Of a stretch of 43,886 nucleotides of DNA, positions 1 through 10,500 are shown one piece after another. How positions within the stretch are numbered: position 1 is the first letter of the stretch; each line of letters begins with the position of its first letter. The notes beneath the pieces were generated by a model that was given only the letters and a program-made list of their open reading frames with translations, was not told where the DNA came from and made no database searches. The DNA comes from a virus. Location: the IMG/VR virus record IMGVR_UViG_3300017788_000049, positions 1 to 43,886 of that record. One strand, 5' to 3'. Made by a program: the position numbers and the translations under genes.

Positions 1-3000
1 AAAAATTTTACATTACAACATTGTGGTATTACAGCAAACTCAGATGCAATTTACATTAAGAATCACGGACTAGATACTGGAGAACCGGTAATATTTTCAA
101 ACTATGGTCAAGCAAACTCGGGCGGTGCTAACATACCTGTAAATAATGCGATTTATTTTGTAAATAAAGTTGACAATGATTCGTTTACTCTACACAGTAA
201 CGAAAACATTGCAACCTTGACCGGACCGTATGCTACTGCTACAGCCAACTTGGCCATCGACTTTTCGGCAATGACTACTATTTCTGGCGGCTTTATGGCA
301 ATCCATCCGGGTTTTACAGTTAACACCACAACTTTGGCGGCTACTGGTGGTTCAGGTCAAGCTCGTGATAGATTGATTTGTTTATATCAAAGTGTTCCTG
401 CATACCTACACGAGGGTCAACGAATTATTCTAAAAACAGGAGTAGGCTCTACATGGGCAACCGGTATCGTCAATACTCCAGATACTGTTACTTCGTATCA
501 ACCATATTATGTTAGAAACGTATGGACTGGTGCTGACGTTATAGAATTTTCTATCAGTCTAGCGCCAGAAGGAGCTACTGTAGATTTTACAGGTAACTCG
601 ACAGTGGGTTCGGGTGGTACTGCCACAACTGGTGGTGGTAGATTTATCTGCTGCGCGATTGATGAAAATCAATTTAGTAATAGTTTTTTCCTACAGAATC
701 ATGGAGGAACAGCTACTACGCAACGAGTACCGAATATTTCTGGAAATCCTTCTGGACCTAGTGATGCAGTATCGGGTGTACTCACTCAGGGAACTTTCCC
801 TACAGCCCTAGATTATCCCGGTCCCTTATTTGATCTTATTACTGATGCTACCGGATCTAATTGGCCTAAAGTCAGGGCTTATCTAACTTCTACGAATCAA
901 ACGATTCCCGGCTTGACTAATGCCAACCAATATTACATGATTCCAATAAACAACGACGTATTCAAGGTGCAACTTGCCAGTGTATCAGTATTACCTAGCG
1001 GAAGTCCAACTGTTCAGATAACTGGAATTACAGTATCCACTAACGCTTGCGGAGCAATTGCATTTGCATCTCCATTTGTACAGAACATTAATGCTAATAA
1101 AATTATAGTTCCGGTTCAGCAGCAGGTATTTGTTGATGGTGCAGTTGTAAGATATAGAACCAACGGTGGTATAGAATTAGGCAGTGGATTTGCAGGATAT
1201 CCCGGTCTCGCTAATAATAATAGTTACATCGTAAGAGGTGTTAACAACAATGTGATAGCAAATGTTCCAGGAACAGTGTCTGCCAAAGTTTCTAGCTCCG
1301 GAACTTCAATAACATTAACTGCGGCTACTGGGCTATCAATTGGTGATACTATTAGAATCAACAGAGAATTCCTGTTAATCACAAATATTGTTTCTACTAC
1401 TCTAACGGTTACCAGAGCAATTAGATCAACTACTGCTGCAGTGATTCTAGTCGGTTCGAGAGTAGAAAAACTTTATGGTAGTTTCCAATTGTTTGAAACA
1501 ACTCAGGGACGTTCGAGAATTTTAACAGCGGGTGCTGCTGATACCGCGAACGATTGGTGGACTATTACCAATCACAATCTAAAAGCAGGCGAAACTGTAT
1601 CGATTGCTTCAACAGCGGCAGGTACAATTGCTGCATTCTTCGGATCAACAATCTTTGTAAACGGAACGCAATTGTTATATGCTATTGTCTATAGTGCTAA
1701 TACATTCGGTCTAGCATTAACTCCAGCATTAGCGTTTGCACAATATCCCGTAGATATCACTGCTGCTGGCACCGCTTGGTCATTTATACATTACTATAAT
1801 GCAATCCCAATTACTGGATTGTCCAGTGGTAGTACTCAGACATTTGAAGATGTTAGTACCACGGGAACGTTAGATGGTGGTTATACTGCCACTACTATTG
1901 GAAACAACACATTTGCCCTTGCAGCAGGAATTCAAGTTCCAAGTAGAGTGTTTTACTTTGAACCAGTTGACACCCTAATAGCAGATAGAGGAGAATTCCA
2001 AATCCGCAATCATGGTTTTATTACAGGAACTAAGGTAAGATACAGTCGAGGGGCACTGGCTTTTGCGATCGGTGAAGGTGCTGTTCCGCCGACTGGGAAT
2101 AACTCATATTCTGTGTTGATTAATAATACAGACTATTTTGTAATCAGAACAGGTCTAGACAGCTTCCGACTGGCAACCACTAAGACCAATGCTTTACAAG
2201 GCATCGCAATTAAAGAATATGGTAGTTTAGGTTCTACTGGTGCCCATACATTTACTACCGATCAAATCTACGGTGAAAGTTTAGCTGGCGGCCTAGCAAC
2301 AATCGTTGCTAGAGACGTAGTAGTTAATGGTAGCTTAAGTACCGTTGTTCAGGCAGCATCTGATAGAATAGTGTTTAATGCCCACGGTTTAACGACTGGA
2401 GACCGTGTCGTGTATCGTGTATGGGCCGGAGGAAGACCTATCAACGGGCTAGTTAATGGAAGGCAATATTTCGTTAATAATACTGCAACTACAGCTCCTC
2501 GAGGCGGTGCAGCATCGGGACAAGCAGCTAACCAATTCTCCCTACATAATACATGGGTAGGTGCTTACACCAACACTGACTTGGTCGATATGTTTGGTGT
2601 TGGTTTTGGTACTGTACATCAATTTAAAGTTTCTAACCCAACGTTACGGGGAACGGTGTTCAAAGGCGAGTGGAACGCGGGCGATATCTACGTCTACGGT
2701 GATGTTGTGCTGTATAATAACACGTTCTTTATGAGCACTGTAAATGCTAACGGTAATGAAATTCCTGTCGCTGTGGCTTCAGGGTTAGACAGTCTGAGAT
2801 GGCAGCGTTGCCCAACGCTACCTAGCTACAATACTAGATTCTTAATCAGCTACAGAGGTGGTAGCACTATTAAAGTTAGCAATCAGATTGTAAAACGAAC
2901 CATCACATTCAGTGGAACTTCGGCTGCTAACGTAGGTACTGAAGTGCTGACAATTACCAACCATAATTTACAAACTGGCGATGCTGTTAGATACGAAATT

Positions 3001-6000
3001 GACGCCATTGGCGGAAACCATCAAGGATCCACACCAGCTACTGGTAACTTTAACAATATAGTTAATACTGCCGGCACAACTGCTCTACAGACTCCGATAG
3101 GCGGACTAGTAGCTAATAGAATCTATTATGTAAATAGACAAGATGCCAACAATATTACTTTACATAATACCTATCCGGAAGCCATCGAAGGTGGTTCGGC
3201 AGGCGGTGTGGCAGCTGTCAATACCGCTATCAACTTAACCGCAGCCAGTAACGGAACCATCCATAGATTTGCTCTGTTAGAAAATGTAGTCTATGATATG
3301 ACCGTACTTTCAGTAACTAACGATTTTGAAATGATCGTAACAGATCCGTATGATGCTAGACAGATACAATTTAATCCCCAGGATAGCTTTATACCACCTA
3401 GTGGTTTGGTTACTCCGGTTGTTAATACCACAACCAGAGAATTTTATCTTCCAAATCACGGATTAGATACCGGTGTTAAGGTAATTTATACATTTGGATT
3501 ACCAGGCAGCGGCACAGCAATTGGTGCACTGACCGATGGTCAGTCTTATTATGTGATTAAAAAGACTGATGACACTATCATGTTAGCTGCCAACGAAAAT
3601 GATTGTTTAAGATTAGTGCCAGTGGCTGTTTCTTCAACTGGCACTGGTTTCCAACACTATTTGATTGCAGCAACAGCATTTGGTAATAGTGCTATCAAGT
3701 ATGATAACGCAGGACAGTTAACCACTAACGTCCCCGGCGGAACATTATTCTATACAGGACAACAAGGTTCAGGTATCAGAAACGGTGTTCTACAGGCATT
3801 GCCTATCATTCAAGAAACAGAGCTATATGTGAGACCAGACTGCACTAACGTTCACAGACCATTTGATGGCGGCGTAGAAATAAACGCCTCGACTTCTCCA
3901 GGTGCTTCGATTATTCGTCAGACACGCAAGTACTTTCGTTATCAATCTGGTAAAGGTCTACAGTACTCTACAGGTTTAAATTTCAGTCCCAGCATTGACG
4001 TGAGTCGTATCACTCATGATGGTACAACATATGCAACCGTTGTTACAAGAAGACCGCATAAACTCAGTGTTGGAAATACTATCAAAATTGAAAATGTAGG
4101 ATTCTCCGACGAGTACGAAGCAACAAGATGCGAAAGAGATCTTACATATCTGTTCAACGGTGCAGCATTTGATGTAGCATTAGGTACCAACTATAACGCA
4201 GTATTTTTAGGTATTGCCGAAGTGAATAGCAAAGAACTATCGCCTCGCGTAGTAAATGCTATAACAAATTCTAGAAATGCAGTGGCACAACTAGCAGGGG
4301 TTAGTGCCAGCGCAACAGCCACAACTCGTAGTAATAATTTCTGGAATGAAGTGTTAGATATTATCGCTAACGGTAGATCATCTGCCGATGCCCTTTCTTA
4401 TCCGAACCCAGGAACTGCGACTGCAAGCCAGATCGCTGCCAAAGAAAGATTAATCAATAATAGAGATTTCTTAGCTCGAGAAGTAGAAAAGTGGGTAGAA
4501 GAAACATATCCAAACTATGATCACGATACAGCAAAGTGCGAACGAGATGTCAAATATGCTGTCGATGCACTAGTCTATGATATTATCTATGGCGGCAATA
4601 GTGCAACAGTTGATCAAGCAAGATTCTTCTTTTACGGATTTGCTGATGAAAGTTCAACTATCGCCGCTGATCATAGATTACAAACCGTGGCAGCATACGG
4701 TCGTTTAAAAATTATCGTTGGCCAGGTATTGGCGGGAACCACGGTTACTAAGTCTGCAGGCAACCTTCTAACTCAAAACACCACTGGTGACAATGCAAAT
4801 GCTGGCGAAATTACCAAGGCTCAAGATTTAGTACAAGTAACAGCCGATGTAGTTAACTCCACCAGCGAAAAGCAGGCAATTGATCTGTTACCGATCAGAG
4901 TTGCTCCAAGTGTATCATGGACAGCAGTTGAGCTCCAGACAGCTAAAACAGCAATCGAAACCAATGCTCAATCAATCATTGCTAACATTGTTCGTGGAAG
5001 ACCTTACACTACACCAGTTAGCGGGCCCTTCTTCCGTGTGGCACAGATTGTTGACGACTTTACATTCCGTTATGTTACTAATGGAATTCCTTATGATTTA
5101 ACACCACCCGGATTTCCAAATCTACTGGTTTATGAGTGGAAAGATGCGGTCGTAAGGGCAGGCATGTTTGATGATCAGAATGGATTATTCTACGAATATG
5201 ATGGTCGAGCACTCTACGCTGTTAGAAGAAGCTCAACTACCCAGTTGGGTGGTAAAGGAAATGTAATTAAAGACAGCAGATTAATCACAGGTGTAGATAC
5301 TAATTTTACTAAACAGTTAGTAGCAGGTGAACAGATCGTGGTTCGAGGGATGAGTTATAAAGTTATCGCTGTTATTAGTAATACCGAAATCCATATAACT
5401 CCAAGATATCGAGGAACTACTAAAACTGGTGTTGTAATAACCAAAACTATCGATCTTAGAACTCCTCAAAAAGACTGGAGTATAGATCCTTGTGACGGAA
5501 CTGGACCAACCGGTTTCCTACTAGATATCAATCGTATGCAGATGGCATATATTGATTATAGCTGGTATGGTGCTGGTAAAGTTCGTTACGGATTTAAAGG
5601 AGCTGACGGTAAAGTTATATACGTACACGAATACATTCATAATAACCGAGAGGTTGAAGCATATATGAGATCTGGTAACTTACCAGCTCGATACGAGATT
5701 AGGAATGGTACAGCTCCAACTTATGCACCAAGCTTATATCACTGGGGTGCTTCTGTGATCATGGACGGACAGTTCGAGGACGACAAAGCATACTTGTTTA
5801 CAGTTGCTTCTGGTTCTGGCGGTAGTGATACTATTAGTATTCCTCAGGCATTGGCTGGTTTACCTGTTCCGATCTTAAGTATTCGTCTAGCACCTAGTGT
5901 TGACAGTAGCTTAGTTGGTGCCTTGGGTGATAGAGATGTAATCAATCGCATGCAAATTGCGTTGCAACAGGTCGGTATTGTTGTTCAGAATACTAATAGC

Positions 6001-6348
6001 AGACCGGCTTCGATCAGACTGATACTTAATGGAGCGCTGGCACAACAGGTGTATTTTAATAATTACGGAGCTCCATCGTTGACACAGATTATCAAGCATA
6101 CTGGACAGGCCACTGACAGCATTGTTGGAGGAGTTACTGTTTACGAATTCCGTGCAACGAGCTCAACAGCAGGTAATGTAACTGTTCAAGAGCTGGGAGA
6201 GCTCATCGAATTAGGTAATTCAATCCTAGGTGGAGATTATGTGTTCCCGAATGGCCCAGATGTTATCACCCTTGCGGTTGTTCCAACAGATACTACAGCA
6301 GTTACATCGGTAACTGCTCGATTTACCTGGAAAGAATCACAAGCATAA
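1..6348 (+). CDS. Giant fibre/baseplate-type virion structural protein, 5' end outside window
   Basis: The frame is open from base 1, so this is a C-terminal fragment of at least 2115 residues; the TTG at 217 is not a real start. The N-terminal half holds at least six short modules of the type NHGLxTGxxVxY (about residues 20, 522, 664, 790, 983, 1147), beta-rich repeats seen in large virion proteins of marine T4-like phages. Around residue 887 a segment with W, YGDVVLY and a following F resembles a small carbohydrate-binding module. Two Cys-containing helical segments (CERDLTY near 1377, CERDVKY near 1513), an HRPFDGG...RYQSGKG block near 1285 and a DGTGPTG...YSWYGAG block near 1835 are all shared with the gene at 7510, so the two are paralogs. 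It ends before a clear terminator. The exact place in the virion (long fibre or baseplate) is inferred, not shown. Confidence 0.75.
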   Translation, partial: KNFTLQHCGITANSDAIYIKNHGLDTGEPVIFSNYGQANSGGANIPVNNAIYFVNKVDNDSFTLHSNENIATLTGPYATATANLAIDFSAMTTISGGFMAIHPGFTVNTTTLAATGGSGQARDRLICLYQSVPAYLHEGQRIILKTGVGSTWATGIVNTPDTVTSYQPYYVRNVWTGADVIEFSISLAPEGATVDFTGNSTVGSGGTATTGGGRFICCAIDENQFSNSFFLQNHGGTATTQRVPNISGNPSGPSDAVSGVLTQGTFPTALDYPGPLFDLITDATGSNWPKVRAYLTSTNQTIPGLTNANQYYMIPINNDVFKVQLASVSVLPSGSPTVQITGITVSTNACGAIAFASPFVQNINANKIIVPVQQQVFVDGAVVRYRTNGGIELGSGFAGYPGLANNNSYIVRGVNNNVIANVPGTVSAKVSSSGTSITLTAATGLSIGDTIRINREFLLITNIVSTTLTVTRAIRSTTAAVILVGSRVEKLYGSFQLFETTQGRSRILTAGAADTANDWWTITNHNLKAGETVSIASTAAGTIAAFFGSTIFVNGTQLLYAIVYSANTFGLALTPALAFAQYPVDITAAGTAWSFIHYYNAIPITGLSSGSTQTFEDVSTTGTLDGGYTATTIGNNTFALAAGIQVPSRVFYFEPVDTLIADRGEFQIRNHGFITGTKVRYSRGALAFAIGEGAVPPTGNNSYSVLINNTDYFVIRTGLDSFRLATTKTNALQGIAIKEYGSLGSTGAHTFTTDQIYGESLAGGLATIVARDVVVNGSLSTVVQAASDRIVFNAHGLTTGDRVVYRVWAGGRPINGLVNGRQYFVNNTATTAPRGGAASGQAANQFSLHNTWVGAYTNTDLVDMFGVGFGTVHQFKVSNPTLRGTVFKGEWNAGDIYVYGDVVLYNNTFFMSTVNANGNEIPVAVASGLDSLRWQRCPTLPSYNTRFLISYRGGSTIKVSNQIVKRTITFSGTSAANVGTEVLTITNHNLQTGDAVRYEIDAIGGNHQGSTPATGNFNNIVNTAGTTALQTPIGGLVANRIYYVNRQDANNITLHNTYPEAIEGGSAGGVAAVNTAINLTAASNGTIHRFALLENVVYDMTVLSVTNDFEMIVTDPYDARQIQFNPQDSFIPPSGLVTPVVNTTTREFYLPNHGLDTGVKVIYTFGLPGSGTAIGALTDGQSYYVIKKTDDTIMLAANENDCLRLVPVAVSSTGTGFQHYLIAATAFGNSAIKYDNAGQLTTNVPGGTLFYTGQQGSGIRNGVLQALPIIQETELYVRPDCTNVHRPFDGGVEINASTSPGASIIRQTRKYFRYQSGKGLQYSTGLNFSPSIDVSRITHDGTTYATVVTRRPHKLSVGNTIKIENVGFSDEYEATRCERDLTYLFNGAAFDVALGTNYNAVFLGIAEVNSKELSPRVVNAITNSRNAVAQLAGVSASATATTRSNNFWNEVLDIIANGRSSADALSYPNPGTATASQIAAKERLINNRDFLAREVEKWVEETYPNYDHDTAKCERDVKYAVDALVYDIIYGGNSATVDQARFFFYGFADESSTIAADHRLQTVAAYGRLKIIVGQVLAGTTVTKSAGNLLTQNTTGDNANAGEITKAQDLVQVTADVVNSTSEKQAIDLLPIRVAPSVSWTAVELQTAKTAIETNAQSIIANIVRGRPYTTPVSGPFFRVAQIVDDFTFRYVTNGIPYDLTPPGFPNLLVYEWKDAVVRAGMFDDQNGLFYEYDGRALYAVRRSSTTQLGGKGNVIKDSRLITGVDTNFTKQLVAGEQIVVRGMSYKVIAVISNTEIHITPRYRGTTKTGVVITKTIDLRTPQKDWSIDPCDGTGPTGFLLDINRMQMAYIDYSWYGAGKVRYGFKGADGKVIYVHEYIHNNREVEAYMRSGNLPARYEIRNGTAPTYAPSLYHWGASVIMDGQFEDDKAYLFTVASGSGGSDTISIPQALAGLPVPILSIRLAPSVDSSLVGALGDRDVINRMQIALQQVGIVVQNTNSRPASIRLILNGALAQQVYFNNYGAPSLTQIIKHTGQATDSIVGGVTVYEFRATSSTAGNVTVQELGELIELGNSILGGDYVFPNGPDVITLAVVPTDTTAVTSVTARFTWKESQA

Positions 6349-6358
6349 TCCTTACACA

Positions 6359-6386
6359 AAAACCCCACTACGGTGGGGTTTTTTTT
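6359..6386 (+). terminator. Intrinsic terminator after first giant structural gene
   Basis: An 8-bp perfect stem (AACCCCAC/GTGGGGTT, 6361-6368 with 6373-6380) around a TACG loop is followed by a run of T residues. It lies 12 bases after the stop codon. Confidence 0.9.
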
Positions 6387-6401
6387 GTGCCTTTAGTTAT
6401 G

Positions 6402-6409
6402 GATAAATA
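6402..6409 (+). promoter_or_regulatory. T4-type late promoter octamer GATAAATA
   Basis: GATAAATA matches the T4 late consensus TATAAATA at seven of eight positions. The expected start of transcription near 6415 gives a short leader with an AAGG Shine-Dalgarno before the ATG at 6431. It directly follows the terminator, so it would restart transcription. Confidence 0.7.
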
Positions 6410-6430
6410 ATGTAAAGGTAAAAGATTAAT

Positions 6431-7498
6431 ATGCCACAACGAGAAATACTTGCTTCGAGATTACGATTATTACCGATACCTCTAAAAACTAGTAGAGAGG
6501 GGTTCCGTGGCGAAATCACCTATGATTATGATTCAAAAACTCTGCGATTGTATGATGGAACATTTCGTGGCGGGTTTGAATTACTACGAGCAGATCTTTC
6601 TAATCTAGGAGGCGCAAATACTGATGTATTATTGAGATCAGTAACAGCTTCTGGAGGGTTTATAGGTAACCTCGACGTTCTTAATAACCAAAAAATAGAA
6701 TTTAAAAACTCTAGTAATCAAAATGCAGGAACTCTTAGTTTTGATGGAACCGATTTTATACTACACAGTACATCTAATTCAAATTCTATTAAAATTCAAA
6801 ATTCAAATAACTCTAGTTTCTTACAAATATCAGAATCTGGATCTGTGGCTATTTCTGCAGACCAGAGGGTGACTGTGGAATCTATATATTTTCAAAATAA
6901 TCAGATTGGTTCTAGCGATTCAACTGATGTCGAATTCAACAGCAATGTCGAATTTAATTTTAATCAAATTAACAAAGGTAATATATTATCGTTTACTAAT
7001 AATAATTCACAAATAGGATCGTCGCCAAACAGATTTAATAAATTATGGCTAGGTAGTGGTGGTATTGATATAGAAACAAACGTATTAACAAAAACAGCCA
7101 ACGGAAAAATAAAAGCATCTGCTGGATACGAAACAGATGTTGCGTTTGATACCAGCGGCGGTATCAATTTACAACAGGCTGGATACAATGGAACCTCGAT
7201 CACGGGTCAAACAAATTTAAGTATTTCTAACGGAGCCTTTACCAAGGGAGCAGGGCAATTAATCCTTACAACTACAAATGCACTAGATAATGATAGAAGA
7301 TATGTCCTAGTTCCAGCAGTAAATAATCAGTATGCAATAGGTAATCCGAGTTATAGATTTAAAGCTGGATATATATCGGAATTAGTATTCGATGATGGAA
7401 CAACTCAAACGACTTCACCAGAAACAAATCCTCTGGTTTCAACTAAATCGTTTACAAATAAAAGAGCAACTGCATATGCAATTGCATTGGGTGGTTAA
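6431..7498 (+). CDS. Small tail-fibre-like protein
   Basis: This 355-residue protein lies between the two giant structural genes and is probably cotranscribed with the next one (11-base gap). The N-terminus (residues 25-45) has the RGEITYDYDSKTLRLYDGT pattern common at the start of phage fibre modules. Two copies of a fibre repeat, IGSSPNRFNKLWLGSG near 200 and AIGNPSYRFKAGYISEL near 303, are spaced through a Ser/Asn/Thr-rich beta-type sequence with no catalytic motif. It is likely a fibre segment or adaptor. No chaperone or peptidase domain is visible. The role as fibre is inferred from composition and repeats. Confidence 0.65.
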   Translation: MPQREILASRLRLLPIPLKTSREGFRGEITYDYDSKTLRLYDGTFRGGFELLRADLSNLGGANTDVLLRSVTASGGFIGNLDVLNNQKIEFKNSSNQNAGTLSFDGTDFILHSTSNSNSIKIQNSNNSSFLQISESGSVAISADQRVTVESIYFQNNQIGSSDSTDVEFNSNVEFNFNQINKGNILSFTNNNSQIGSSPNRFNKLWLGSGGIDIETNVLTKTANGKIKASAGYETDVAFDTSGGINLQQAGYNGTSITGQTNLSISNGAFTKGAGQLILTTTNALDNDRRYVLVPAVNNQYAIGNPSYRFKAGYISELVFDDGTTQTTSPETNPLVSTKSFTNKRATAYAIALGG

Positions 7499-7509
7499 AG
7501 AGATAAAAT

Positions 7510-10500
7510 ATGGCAAAACTACAAGTAAAACAGTATAATTTTAAACCGGGTCTTTCTTATCTTAGCAATGCCAGACCCAATGCTTATGATTTAATATTAG
7601 CAAATAAAACATTTCTAAAAAAAGAAGTTATAGGATTTCTAAATGAACAGGTTTTAGATTCAACTAAGTGCGCTAGAGACTTAGGCTATTTAATCGATGC
7701 TGTTGGATATGATATTACTCTGGGAACCAATTATAATTCATTATTTTTAGGCCTAGCTGAATACAATTCCTTAGAGGTAACTCCTACAGTACTAAGAACC
7801 ATAGCCAGAGTCAGAGACGAAATTCCAGCACGTGTTATTCTTAATGCCACCGCACTGACAAGATCAAACGCATTTTTTAATGAAGTAATTGATATTGCTC
7901 AAAACGGAAGGAATGCTGCCAATCCTGTTTCATTCACTAATCCGTCAAATGCCACTGCTAGCAGAATAGCCGCTAAAGATAGACTAGTAGCAAATAAAGA
8001 TTTTCTAGCAGCAGAAGTTAATGCATGGGTAGGAGTAACATATCCAAGTCATAATCACGATGTATCGAAATGTACTAGAGACGTAAAGTATGCTATTGAT
8101 GCTTTGTGCTATGATATTTTATATGGCGGAAATAGTGCAACCTATGATCAGGCTAGATTTTTCTTTTATTTTGATTCTGCAAATAATCCCGGAATTGATC
8201 CAACTCATAGACTGCAAACTGTGGCAGCATATGGTCGTTTAAAAACCATAGTATCAGAAGTAGTACGTGGAATATCAGTAACAAAAACAACCACAGGAAC
8301 TACCCCGAACAATTTAAATCAGTCGATTTCAGGAGCCAACGCCGATGCCGGTGATGCCACCATATTGCAGAATTTGGTACAGATCACAGCTGATGTGGTT
8401 GCAGCCACTACAAGGACCGCGGCAGACGCTGTTCTAGCAGGGATTACAAAAACTTTTCCTTCAGTAACCTGGGCTGATGGAGATCTACAGTTAGCAAAAA
8501 CCGGAATAGATTCTAATAAAAATAATATTATTAACTTTGTAAATGCTTTTGCCAGTTATATTTTTAATACTGAAAAATGCGAACGAGATCTTGGATACGT
8601 GCTAGATGCATATCTTTTTGATTTACGTTACGGCGGAAATGAAGAAACTAGAGAAGTAGCAGCAAAATATTGGATCGGCGATGTTCCACAGATTGACGGA
8701 AATAGGATTGTAGAGATTGAGGCTCATCTATTTTTAAGAGATTTAATCAATACTAATATTTTAACAAACACGCAGGCCGATACTTATCAAGTTGTAGTAA
8801 GTCAGGTTATCGATCTAACAAAAACTGCTGAAAGTTCTAGCACCACAATTATTACTAATCTTGCAGGAATTTTAACTTCTGTGATAGAATTTGGTACCAC
8901 AGTATTGCCTTTATTAATAACTGGTGTAGGAAGAATAAAATTTCCTAAAAAATACGAACAAAGCCAGATATTGTTAATAACTAATACCACCAAAAACGAA
9001 ATTATCTACGACTTCAGTGATCCTGGTGCAGGTGGTGTTTGGGAATTTATTCGAGACGAGTCAGATATTTTTCCAAGAATCCTTGAGGCGGCACAGGGAT
9101 ATACTCAGCTGACATTCTTTTATAACACATCAAATCACAGTGAAACTGATTCTATACAGATTTTTGTAGATGTTGCTGAATTAAAAACAAGACCATATGA
9201 TTTTGGTACTGATGCAATGGAACGTATGCGTATGGCAGCACCACAGGCCATGCTTGATGCTGATTTTGAATATGGACTACAGCCAACTAAATGGCAAACT
9301 ATAGCTACTTCTAGAGGATATCCATCAACTTACGAAATTCCAGGTAGTGATTTGTTGGTTACAACAGTGTCGACTGATGCATCGACCTCTACAAATAGTA
9401 TCGGTCCTAGTTTGATTACGGTAACAACAGTAAGTCCGCACTTTCTGTCTGTCGGAATTCCGATTAGTATTAAAGCATTGGCTAGTTCTATAACAGGATT
9501 CAGCAGAGCAGAAGGAACATTTTTAGTTAATAGCATTATAAATTCTAACTCTTTTACATATTATTCTAAGTCTAGAGTTGGTAATATCAACGGAGAAGTT
9601 TTATCAACAACGTATACTCAACTGCGAGTAGCAGGTTTTTATACCGGTGCAAGTATTGGATCACCAACATTTACGGTGTTCAGCCAAGGTGCTAGCGGCA
9701 ACAGTACTGTGTCGTTATTATCAGCACAAGGCGAAAATACAATTGCGTTCACCGGAACAGCACCTAGTGTTGGAGACCCAGTGGTGAGCACTACATCTAG
9801 ATTTTTTGCTACATCGAGCGGTACTTCTATGATTGTAACCGCTGTAAATATTGGCTCTATTGCTGTGGGTCACCGACTAACAGGGGGATCAATTCCCGCA
9901 GGAACATTTATCGTTAGTCAACAAACAGGAACCTCTGGAGGTCCGGGTACATATATAACCAGTGTTCCGACATCTTTGCTTGCATCGACACAAGTTACTG
10001 GATCTTCCTTTTCATTAGGTACTCAGGTAACTGCTGTAAGAGGATCTGGCGGACCTACAGTTACCGCTTATGCAAATCAAAATGTTGAAGTTGGTGCAAC
10101 TTCTTTTAATTTAATCGATGCTTCTGGAATTTCTGTAGGACAAGGTATCGATAACGGATCTGGAAGAATACAAGAAATCAGTTCAATCTCTGGAAATACA
10201 GTAAGCTTCCTTTCAGCCAGAACAACACGAATTATTGGTTCAAATGCCAGTTATACTAATTTAGCTTCTACATCTATTACCGGAAACGGCACTGGGCTGA
10301 TAATCAGCCTTAGTAGCAATGGTTCTGATCAATTTAGTACAGTTTCTGTTGACTTCGGTGGAGAAAATTATAGTGTTAACGATACAATTAAAATATTAGG
10401 TACAGATTTAGAATACTATACAGATACTAAGTTGTTAGCACATTTTAATGGAACAAATAATGCCACTTCTGGAGATGGTTTTCTTAATATTGCTAATGGT

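Noticed and set aside
217-219. TTG as the start of the first giant gene
   Set aside because: The frame is open without a stop from base 1 and the residues before 217 continue the same NHGL repeat, so the gene starts outside the window.
7502-7509. GATAAAAT as a late promoter before the second giant gene
   Set aside because: It breaks the TAAATA core and the gene is 11 bases after its upstream neighbour, so cotranscription is more likely.
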